From Oscillospiraceae bacterium (GTDB lineage Bacteria; Bacillota; Clostridia; Oscillospirales; Ruminococcaceae): a DNA stretch of 5,197 bases. The notes below the pieces were generated by a model. That model saw only the letters and a program-made list of their open reading frames with translations, was not told the origin of the DNA and did no database searches. Made by a program: the position numbers and the translations under genes. The DNA lies in the NCBI GenBank assembly GCA_017440425.1, contig JAFSHJ010000304.1, forward strand, positions 1-5,197, given 5' to 3'. Each line of letters starts with the position of its first letter. Positions within the stretch are counted from its first letter, which is position 1. Below are positions 1 through 5,197 of this stretch, piece after piece.

Positions 1-2
1 AG

Positions 3-1331
3 CTTTACAACACCGTGGATGCAGTGATAGTCGGCAAAGTTGTGGGCAAAGAGGCGCTTGCCGCAGTTGGCGGTCCCTCCGGTGTCATCATCAACCTGCT
101 GGTCGGTTTTTTTGTGGGACTTTCCTCCGGTGCAACGGTCATCCTCTCACAGCACTACGGGGCACGGCAGGATGAAGAGGTCAGCCGCACCACCCACACC
201 GCTATTGCCCTTTCCGTTGCAGGCGGCGCAATTTTGACAGTTGGCGGCTTTCTTCTCGCACCCTGGTCTCTCAGCATAATAAACACCCCAACGGATATCC
301 TTGAGCCTTCGGTGATATATCTCAGAATATATTTTCTCGGAATGATACCCTCCCTCATCTATAACATGGGTTCGGGCATTCTGCGTGCCGTGGGAGATTC
401 CCAGCGACCTCTGTATTTCCTCATTGCGGGCTGTATCACCAACATCGTACTGGATCTTTTGTTTGTTCTTGTGCTTGATATGGGTGTTATCGGTGCCGCC
501 GCTGCAACCGTTCTCTCCCAGCTTGTAAGCGCCCTGCTGGTGGTCATCACCCTGATGCGCACCAACGAAGCCTACCGACTTGTTATCAGGCAGATAGGTT
601 TTCACGGCAAAATCTTCATCAACATTGTAAAGATCGGTCTGCCGGCAGGTCTGCAATCGGTAATGTACGGCTTCTCCAACATCATCATTCAATCCAACAT
701 CAACACCTTTGACACCGATGCCGTTGCCGCATTCACAGCTTTCGGCAAGATAGATGCCATCTTCTGGATGATAATCGGTGCCTTCGGCGTCTCCATAACC
801 ACCTTTGTGGGGCAGAACTTCGGCGCCAGAAAATACACCCGAATATACAGGAGCAGCGCTGTCTGCCTTGCTATGGCGGCGGTCACCACGGTTTTCATCA
901 CCACCGTCATCTGCGCCTTCGATAAATATCTGCTGCTTCTCTTCACAGACGACCCTGCGGTGGTTGCCCACGGCGAGGAAATGATACGTCTGGTTGCCCC
1001 GTTTTGGATAGCCTATATCTCCATTGAGATTTTTGCAGGCTCTGTCCGCGGCACCGGAGATTCCCTCCTGCCCATGATAATGACCTGCTTCGGCATCTGC
1101 GCATTGCGTATTGTTTGGCTCTATGCCTTTGTTCCCCGCTTCAACACCATCGATTCGGTGCTTTTCAGCTACCCCATGACCTGGATAGTCACCAGCACCA
1201 TGTTTATCCTCTATTATTTCCACGGCGGTTGGCTGCGCCGCAGACGGGCTGTCATAGGTGATCCCCTTGCCCGCGGCGAAAAGCTGCATATTCTCAAACA
1301 CTTTTTCTCCTCTCCAAACAAAACCAACTGA
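3..1331 (+). CDS. MATE-family multidrug/cation antiporter, 5' end missing
   Basis: Integral membrane exporter of the MATE family; members expel cationic drugs or metabolites in exchange for Na+ or H+. The frame is open to the left edge: the first complete codons (from base 3) read LYNTVDAVIVGK, which matches the family's first membrane helix with its conserved Asp, so the true start lies upstream and the GTG at 15 is internal. About 442 residues are present, against about 450-470 for the family, so only the N-terminal tip is missing. Hydrophobic helices run throughout. The two-fold repeat of the fold is visible: Q-x-Y/F-GAR at about residues 50-55 and 271-276, and SGILRAVGDS at 124-133 echoed by GSVRGTGDS at 346-354. 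NIVLDLLFV is a further family motif. The C-terminus is a basic cytosolic tail starting with RRRR. The gene converges on the Rrf2 gene and ends 17 bases before a terminator hairpin. Family is secure; substrate, coupling ion and subfamily cannot be told. Confidence 0.93.
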   Translation, partial: LYNTVDAVIVGKVVGKEALAAVGGPSGVIINLLVGFFVGLSSGATVILSQHYGARQDEEVSRTTHTAIALSVAGGAILTVGGFLLAPWSLSIINTPTDILEPSVIYLRIYFLGMIPSLIYNMGSGILRAVGDSQRPLYFLIAGCITNIVLDLLFVLVLDMGVIGAAAATVLSQLVSALLVVITLMRTNEAYRLVIRQIGFHGKIFINIVKIGLPAGLQSVMYGFSNIIIQSNINTFDTDAVAAFTAFGKIDAIFWMIIGAFGVSITTFVGQNFGARKYTRIYRSSAVCLAMAAVTTVFITTVICAFDKYLLLLFTDDPAVVAHGEEMIRLVAPFWIAYISIEIFAGSVRGTGDSLLPMIMTCFGICALRIVWLYAFVPRFNTIDSVLFSYPMTWIVTSTMFILYYFHGGWLRRRRAVIGDPLARGEKLHILKHFFSSPNKTN

Positions 1332-1340
1332 TTTTAACGC

Positions 1341-1384
1341 AAAAAAACACGGCACACTTTTTAGTGTGCCGTAATTTTTTGTTT
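1341..1384. terminator. Bidirectional Rho-independent terminator
   Basis: A perfect 10-bp stem, ACGGCACACT (1349-1358) with AGTGTGCCGT (1363-1372), encloses a TTTT loop. On the + strand it is followed by AATTTTTTGTTT (1373-1384), which ends the MATE transcript. On the - strand the seven As at 1341-1347 become a U run directly after the stem plus one base, so the same hairpin can end the Rrf2 transcript coming from the right. It sits 17 bases after the MATE stop and 19 bases after the Rrf2 stop, as expected for a shared terminator between convergent genes. Confidence 0.93.
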
Positions 1385-1391
1385 GGATAAT

Positions 1392-1823
1392 TCACTCGAT
1401 AAAACGGTCAAAGGTGATGTTGCGCATGGAGTTTCTTATCTCTGCAGAGATATCGTCGAAGCATTTTTTGAATTTGCAGGGACCCTCTGCGGGTCTTGTA
1501 CAGACAAAATCCTTGGATATACAGCGGTTGATATGTATTTTGCCTTCGGTTATCTCCACAACATCCAAAACAGATATTTGGTTTGGCGCTTTTGCAAGCT
1601 CATAACCGCCCCGTGTGCCTTTATAGGATCTCACCAGCCCGCCCGCAACCAGCTTTCTCAAAATTTTAAGAGAAAACCTGAGCGGCACGCCGCTTATATC
1701 GGAGATAGACTTGGCATCCATCCTCACCGATGCGGCAGCTTCGCTTTCCGAGGGGTCGTTCCAACCCTCTGCAATGACCGATATTATTCTTATTGCATAA
1801 TCCGATTCCAATGTAAGCTGCAT
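1392..1823 (-). CDS. Rrf2-family transcriptional regulator with a four-cysteine cluster
   Basis: DNA-binding regulator of the Rrf2 family (relatives IscR, NsrR, RirA, CymR), cytosolic and probably dimeric. The 143 residues are usual for the family. The start MQLTLESDYAIRI is the classic Rrf2 opening. A helix-turn-helix spans about 27-63 (SISDISGVPLRFSLKILRKL), followed by the wing with the family signature GTRGGYELAK at 69-78. The dimer helix and sensor segment follow. Cysteines lie at 101, 108, 116 and 121 (C-x6-C-x7-C-x4-C), where Fe-S-binding members carry three cysteine ligands; a Fe-S or thiol switch is therefore likely but not proven. The ATG at 1823 is preceded by a weak AGAGAGAG ribosome site 5 bases away. 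The gene lies downstream of and co-directional with rpoD, has its own promoter, and converges on the MATE gene. Autoregulation is typical of the family. Target genes are unknown, and the sequence does not justify the name iscR. Confidence 0.93.
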   Translation of the reverse strand: MQLTLESDYAIRIISVIAEGWNDPSESEAAASVRMDAKSISDISGVPLRFSLKILRKLVAGGLVRSYKGTRGGYELAKAPNQISVLDVVEITEGKIHINRCISKDFVCTRPAEGPCKFKKCFDDISAEIRNSMRNITFDRFIE

Positions 1824-1836
1824 AATAACTCTCTCT

Positions 1837-1873
1837 ATCTACATAGTACTTTAAATATACCATATCGGTAGAT
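1837..1873. promoter_or_regulatory. Candidate operator dyads over the Rrf2 promoter
   Basis: ATCTAC (1837-1842) and GTAGAT (1868-1873) form a perfect 6-bp inverted repeat with half-site centres 31 bases apart, about three helical turns. One half lies in the -35/-10 spacer, the other just past the likely start site. Nested in it are TACC-N5-GGTA (1858-1870) within the spacer and an imperfect 19-base palindrome (1844-1862, six of nine pairs) over the -10 box. A repressor here would block the promoter, and the encoded Rrf2 protein is the obvious candidate. The repeats are short and could be chance in AT-rich DNA. Confidence 0.35.
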
Positions 1874-1882
1874 TTTTTGCAA
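1854..1882 (-). promoter_or_regulatory. Sigma-A-type promoter of the Rrf2 gene
   Basis: Read on the - strand, TTGCAA (1877-1882) as -35 box, a 17-base spacer and TATATT (1854-1859) as -10 box, with TGG just before the -10 giving an extended -10 element. Transcription would start near 1846-1848, leaving a leader of about 25 bases before the ATG at 1823. The match to the vegetative consensus is good, and the position between the rpoD stop and the Rrf2 start makes sense. Confidence 0.75.
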
Positions 1883-1913
1883 GTGCAAAACCTAAAACTT
1901 AACAGAAGCTTAA

Positions 1914-3005
1914 TCAGTCAAGGAAATCCTTCAGACGCTTGCTGCGACTGGGATGACGGAGCTTACGCAGAGCCTTTGCCTCGATCTGACGGATACGCTC
2001 TCTTGTAACGTTAAACTCTTTACCAACCTCTTCCAATGTGCGGGAACGTCCGTCCTCAAGGCCGAAGCGGAGGCGGAGCACCTTCTCCTCACGGGGGGTG
2101 AGGGTGGAGAGCACGTCGCCCAGCTGTTCACGCAGAAGTGTGTGGGAAGCGGCGTCTGCAGGGGCAGGAGTGTCGTCATCGGCAATGAAGTCGCCCAGAT
2201 GGCTGTCTTCCTCTTCACCGATAGGGGTCTCCAGGGATACCGGCTCCTGAGCCACACGCATTACCTCGCGAACCTTATCAACGGGCATACCAAGCTCTTC
2301 TGCAATCTCTTCCACGCTGGCTTCGCGTCCGTTTTTGTGCAGCAGCTGGTTGCTGATCTTTTTAACTTTGTTGATGGTCTCAACCATGTGAACGGGAATT
2401 CTGATGGTTCTTGCCTGGTCTGCAATGGCTCTTGTGATAGCCTGGCGGATCCACCATGTGGCATAGGTGGAAAACTTGAAGCCCTTGGTGTGGTCAAACT
2501 TTTCAACAGCCTTGATAAGACCCAGGTTGCCCTCCTGAATGAGATCCAGGAAGTGCATTCCGCGGCCAACATAGCGCTTTGCAATGCTGACAACAAGGCG
2601 CAGGTTGGCCTCGGCAAGACGTTTTCTTGCATATTCGTCGGTGGGCATACGGGAAGCAAACTCGATCTCCTCCTCGGAGCTGAGCAGCGGCACACGGCCG
2701 ATCTCTTTGAGATACACCTTGACGGGGTCGTCAATGCTGATGCCGTCCACCATCATCTCGGAATCCAAATCATCGGAATCGATGAGATTCATGGTGAAAT
2801 CAAAATCCAGATTGGGGTCAAAGTCCTCGATGATCTCGATGTTGTAGGATTCCAGTTCGTCGTAAAGTCTGTCTATCTGCTCAACGTCAAAGCCGTCATC
2901 TTCCAAAAGATCGTTTATCTCTTTTGTGGAAAGCTTACCCTTGGCTTTTCCGCTTTCGATAAGCTCTTTCACCATAGATTTCTTTTCTGTGTTGTGCTGC
3001 TCCAT
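1914..3005 (-). CDS. rpoD: Primary (housekeeping) RNA polymerase sigma factor RpoD/SigA
   Basis: Group 1 sigma-70 factor that directs RNA polymerase to vegetative promoters. The 363 residues are close to B. subtilis SigA (371). In order: a short N-terminal region 1.1-like segment (about 10-56); an acidic linker rich in Asp (57-93); region 1.2 from DDPVKVYLKEIG (92-103); region 2 with ANLRLVVSIAKRYVGRGM, DLIQEGNLGLIKAVEKFD and the 2.3/2.4 segment GFKFSTYATWWIRQAITRAI (175-194), which melts and reads the -10 element; region 3 (about 205-290); region 4 with LTPREEKVLRLRFGL (302-316) and the -35-reading helix-turn-helix TLEEVGKEFNVTRERIRQIE (323-342), ending in RLKDFLD. All hallmark segments are intact. 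The ATG start has AAGGAAGG (3013-3020) 7 bases upstream. The gene lies 36 bases after dnaG with no terminator between them, so it is read as the last gene of the dgt-dnaG-rpoD unit. No clear terminator follows its stop. Confidence 0.98.
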   Translation of the reverse strand: MEQHNTEKKSMVKELIESGKAKGKLSTKEINDLLEDDGFDVEQIDRLYDELESYNIEIIEDFDPNLDFDFTMNLIDSDDLDSEMMVDGISIDDPVKVYLKEIGRVPLLSSEEEIEFASRMPTDEYARKRLAEANLRLVVSIAKRYVGRGMHFLDLIQEGNLGLIKAVEKFDHTKGFKFSTYATWWIRQAITRAIADQARTIRIPVHMVETINKVKKISNQLLHKNGREASVEEIAEELGMPVDKVREVMRVAQEPVSLETPIGEEEDSHLGDFIADDDTPAPADAASHTLLREQLGDVLSTLTPREEKVLRLRFGLEDGRSRTLEEVGKEFNVTRERIRQIEAKALRKLRHPSRSKRLKDFLD

Positions 3006-3012
3006 TTTTTAA

Positions 3013-3020
3013 CCTTCCTT
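3013..3020 (-). promoter_or_regulatory. Ribosome binding site of rpoD
   Basis: AAGGAAGG on the - strand, 7 bases before the ATG at 3005. It supports this start over any later one and lies within the 36-base gap after dnaG, so rpoD can be initiated independently of dnaG translation. Confidence 0.8.
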
Positions 3021-3041
3021 TTCCCTTTTGCTTTTCCTTAT

Positions 3042-4796
3042 TTATCCCTGTTTTTTTTGCATTTTTTCCTGCATTTTCCGCAGATATTCATCATCGTCCA
3101 TGCTTTCTATCTGCTGCTTTGAAAGCACGCTGCCCGCCGATTTTATGGCATCCACATAGTGGTCGATGTCATCCGGCGAGAGGTTTATGCCGGTGGTCGC
3201 CGCCATTATTCCCGACAGAATGCCGATATCCTCAACGGAAAGATCCGCATTAAGCTCGGTGAAGCTGCAGGCGGCACCCTGTGCGTGCCGTTTTTCAATG
3301 GCTTCAAAAATCCTTCTGTGAGATGCCGTTGCCAGCATCTCGCTCTTCAGCTTGCCCAGCACTCTGCCGATGTGGCTTGGGTTTTGCAGCATGCAGGCAA
3401 TGAGCTTTTCTTCGTTCACCGCCGCCTTAATGTTTCTTGTGCGTTCAAAATCCTTTTTCTCGCCGGGGGTGTAGCTGTAGACCGAAAGATCGTTTCGCTC
3501 TTTTTTCTTTTGTTCACGGTTTTTCCGCTTTATTTCGTCTGCGGTTTGCATTATTATTGCATCTTTTGACACATTTAATTCTCCCGCAAGTCGTGATGCG
3601 TAGATATCCCGCTCCACCGGCGAAGAAAGCCCGGCAATGTATCGGATGCTCTCTTTTAAAATTCCCAGCCTTCCGTCGGGTGTATCCGCATCATATTTGT
3701 TTTTGATGATATCCAGAGCATATTCCGTGGCGCTGCTGCTGCCCTCCAGCATCATTTTAAACCGCACCGCACCAAACTTTTTAATGAACTCATCCGGGTC
3801 TTTGGCACCGGTAAGCTTGAGCACCTTTACTTTTATGCCCGTTTCCGCAAAGATATCGCCGGCACGCTTGGTGGCCTTCTGTCCTGCCTCGTCGGAATCG
3901 TAGGAGAGCACCACCGTTTTGGCATATTGCGAGATTATTCTTGCCTGGTCGGTGGTGAGTGCGGTGCCCAGCGTTGCCACCGTGTTGGTGAAGCCCGCCT
4001 GATGCACCGTTATAACGTCCATATATCCCTCTGCCAACAGCAGAGTGTCTTTGCCCGAATCCTTTGCAAAGTTGAGCGCAAACAGGTTGCGGCTCTTTTT
4101 ATAGACGGGTGTATCGGTGGAGTTGAGATATTTCGGTCCTTCTCCGGAGATGAGTCTTCCGCCGAAGCCGATGACGCTGCCCCGCAGATCTATTATGGGG
4201 AAGATGATGCGGTTGCGGAAAACGTCGTAGTAACCGTATCTTCCGTTGGAGATAAGTCCTGCCTCTGCCATCTCCTCACGGCTGAAGCCCTCGGAGTTCA
4301 GAAAATTCATCAAGGAATATCTGTCCTGCGAGGCATATCCCAAACCGAAGTGGCGCACCGTCTGGGGCGTGAGTCCTCTGTCCAGCAGATAGCGTCTGCC
4401 CTCGGCGCCTTTTTCGGAGAGGAGGTTATCGTGATAGAACCTTGCCGCTTTGCGGTTCATCTCCAATATTCTGAGGCGTTTGCGTGCAGAGCCGTCGTTA
4501 TCCGTATCCTCGGGAAGCTCCATTCCCACCCGCTTTGCCAAAAAGCGAAGCGCCTCAACATAGCTTAAATTTTCAATTTTTCTTATAAATGTGACAACGT
4601 CGCCTCCCGCTCCGCAGCCGAAGCAATAAAAGGACTGGTTGTCCGGATATATTGTGAAGGATGGAGTTTTTTCGGAGTGAAAGGGGCAAAGTCCCACGCG
4701 GTTTCTGCCGCGGTGTATCACGTTTATGTATGACGATATCACGCTTTCGATGTCATTCCGATATTTTACCTCTTCAATGACCTGTTCGGGGATCAT
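3042..4796 (-). CDS. dnaG: DNA primase DnaG
   Basis: Makes the short RNA primers for lagging-strand synthesis and for loading polymerase at the fork, acting with the replicative helicase. The 584 residues are normal for bacterial primase. In order: the N-terminal CHC2 zinc ribbon with Cys37, His40, Cys58 and Cys61 (CPFH and CFGC), which binds template; the core N-terminal subdomain, including FRNRIIFPIID (193-203) and the conserved GFGGR (210-214) and PKYLNS (221-226); the Toprim catalytic part with EGYMDVI (Glu256), LGTALT (276-281), DSDEAG (Asp300, Asp302) and DPDEF (Asp333, Asp335), the expected metal ligands; a basic linker (about 420-460); and a helicase-binding C-terminal domain from about 461. 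All catalytic residues seen are in place. The ATG has a canonical AAGGAGG 7 bases upstream. It lies between dgt and rpoD, 37 and 36 bases away, as the centre of the macromolecular-synthesis operon. The last codons contain an A8 run in the mRNA (3051-3058). Confidence 0.98.
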   Translation of the reverse strand: MIPEQVIEEVKYRNDIESVISSYINVIHRGRNRVGLCPFHSEKTPSFTIYPDNQSFYCFGCGAGGDVVTFIRKIENLSYVEALRFLAKRVGMELPEDTDNDGSARKRLRILEMNRKAARFYHDNLLSEKGAEGRRYLLDRGLTPQTVRHFGLGYASQDRYSLMNFLNSEGFSREEMAEAGLISNGRYGYYDVFRNRIIFPIIDLRGSVIGFGGRLISGEGPKYLNSTDTPVYKKSRNLFALNFAKDSGKDTLLLAEGYMDVITVHQAGFTNTVATLGTALTTDQARIISQYAKTVVLSYDSDEAGQKATKRAGDIFAETGIKVKVLKLTGAKDPDEFIKKFGAVRFKMMLEGSSSATEYALDIIKNKYDADTPDGRLGILKESIRYIAGLSSPVERDIYASRLAGELNVSKDAIIMQTADEIKRKNREQKKKERNDLSVYSYTPGEKKDFERTRNIKAAVNEEKLIACMLQNPSHIGRVLGKLKSEMLATASHRRIFEAIEKRHAQGAACSFTELNADLSVEDIGILSGIMAATTGINLSPDDIDHYVDAIKSAGSVLSKQQIESMDDDEYLRKMQEKMQKKQG

Positions 4797-4803
4797 TCCC
4801 TCT

Positions 4804-4821
4804 CCTCCTTTCCTTCCTTTT
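4804..4821 (-). promoter_or_regulatory. Ribosome binding site of dnaG, in a purine tract
   Basis: Canonical AAGGAGG (4804-4810, - strand) lies 7 bases before the ATG at 4796, which fixes the dnaG start. It is embedded in an unbroken purine run of about 26 bases that also holds a second weaker site, AAGGAAGG, further upstream. The same GAAAAGGAAGG word occurs in front of rpoD. An unstructured purine-rich leader of this kind should allow efficient initiation. Confidence 0.85.
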
Positions 4822-4833
4822 CAGCTTTTGTTA

Positions 4834-5197
4834 TCAGTTTTCCTCCCAGAACGTGGGAACAAACAGTTTTTCGTAACAGCTGACCGCAAAACGGTCGCTC
4901 ATGCCGGAGATGTAATCGCAGGTGGCACGGTTTGCGCCTTCTGTCTCATATATTGCACGGATCTTGTCCGGCATCTCCTCCGGTCGGGTGAGATAATATT
5001 CATAGAGCTTGCCCACCAGCTCCCCTGCCTTGCCCTCCTGAGCCTTGGCAATGGGATTGGTGTAAACGGCTTCGAACATGAATGCCGTCAGCTTTTGGAA
5101 CTCGCTGTATATCTCCGACGGGATGATGATATCCGGCTTGTCCTGCGAAGCCTCCACGATGGCGGTGACCATTGTGGTGATGCGTGCTGTCTTTCTG
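4834..5197 (-). CDS. dgt: dGTP triphosphohydrolase-like HD protein, C-terminal part only
   Basis: C-terminal about 120 residues of a dGTPase-like protein; the family hydrolyses dGTP (sometimes other dNTPs) to the nucleoside and triphosphate and so adjusts the dNTP pool. The frame stays open to the right edge (reading RKTARITTMVTAIVEAS from 5196), so the ATG at 5172 is internal. The diagnostic part is near the end: ANRATCDYISGMSDRFA, then YEKLFVPTFW, matching the conserved R-x-x-CDYI-x-GM-x-DR-[FY]A tail of clostridial dGTPase-like proteins. The catalytic HD motifs lie in the missing N-terminal part, so activity cannot be judged here. The stop is double, TGA followed in frame by TAA. It sits 37 bases upstream of dnaG, which is the usual clostridial order and supports the call. 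Which nucleotide it acts on is unknown. Confidence 0.88.
   Translation of the reverse strand, partial: RKTARITTMVTAIVEASQDKPDIIIPSEIYSEFQKLTAFMFEAVYTNPIAKAQEGKAGELVGKLYEYYLTRPEEMPDKIRAIYETEGANRATCDYISGMSDRFAVSCYEKLFVPTFWEEN

Noticed and set aside
147..1355. Long open frame of about 400 codons on the - strand across the MATE gene
   Set aside because: It is antisense to a clearly conserved membrane protein, runs through the terminator hairpin, and its translation is a Gly/Asp/His/Cys-rich sequence without recognisable motifs. It is a codon-bias shadow.
1383..1871. Open frame of about 160 codons on the + strand opposite the Rrf2 gene
   Set aside because: The Rrf2 protein on the - strand is recognisable end to end. 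This frame starts inside the terminator T tract and has no motif support.
1875..1890. TTTTGC/GCAAAA hairpin after rpoD as a possible terminator
   Set aside because: Only 6 bp, mostly A-T, with no T run after it on the - strand. It overlaps the Rrf2 -35 box, so the symmetry is better explained by the promoter and AT-rich sequence.
1953..3122. Open frame of about 390 codons on the + strand opposite rpoD
   Set aside because: Antisense to all conserved sigma regions, with no recognisable domain and an implausible Phe/Leu-rich end over the rpoD leader. A shadow.
3100..3165. Possible internal promoter for rpoD at the 3' end of dnaG
   Set aside because: A TAAAAT word is present on the - strand, but no acceptable -35 box lies at the right distance, so it is not annotated.
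3927..4568. Open frame of about 213 codons on the + strand opposite dnaG
   Set aside because: It mirrors the primase catalytic region, lacks motifs, and nothing upstream marks it as a gene.
1..5197. A previously undescribed multi-gene system
   Set aside because: All genes belong to well-known families in a familiar core-genome order. No mobile element, repeat array, unusual fusion or unknown protein is present.

Overview
The window looks like core chromosome of a Gram-positive bacterium of the Firmicutes (Bacillota), most likely a clostridial or Oscillospiraceae-type organism. The grounds are the dgt-dnaG-rpoD gene order, strong AAGGAGG-type ribosome binding sites, a primary sigma factor of about 363 residues with a short N-terminal region like B. 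subtilis SigA, and protein sequences of clostridial character. This placement is inference; there is no rRNA or other direct taxonomic marker.

Layout. Positions 3-1331 (+) hold a MATE-family multidrug/cation exporter that lacks only its first few dozen residues, which lie off the left edge. A hairpin at 1349-1372, flanked by A and T tracts, closes this gene and, read the other way, also the convergent gene next to it. Positions 1392-1823 (-) hold a small Rrf2-family transcription factor with four clustered cysteines, a candidate iron-sulfur or redox sensor. It has its own sigma-A-type promoter at 1854-1882, overlapped by small inverted repeats. Positions 1914-3005 (-) hold the primary sigma factor rpoD/sigA, 3042-4796 (-) the DNA primase dnaG, and 4834-5197 (-) the C-terminal third or so of a dGTP triphosphohydrolase-like HD protein (dgt) that continues off the right edge.

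How they fit together. dgt, dnaG and rpoD run in one direction with gaps of 37 and 36 bases. Each downstream gene has a good ribosome binding site and no terminator lies between them, so they read as one macromolecular-synthesis operon linking dNTP pool control, replication priming and housekeeping transcription. No convincing terminator follows rpoD, so some transcription may run on into the Rrf2 gene, which also has its own promoter. The MATE gene is a separate unit on the other strand.

Coding density is very high, with no gene-free stretch above 91 bases. I saw no mobile element, CRISPR array, tRNA or rRNA, and no sign of a new multi-gene system. The points worth a second look are modest: the four-cysteine Rrf2 sensor and the dyads in its promoter.
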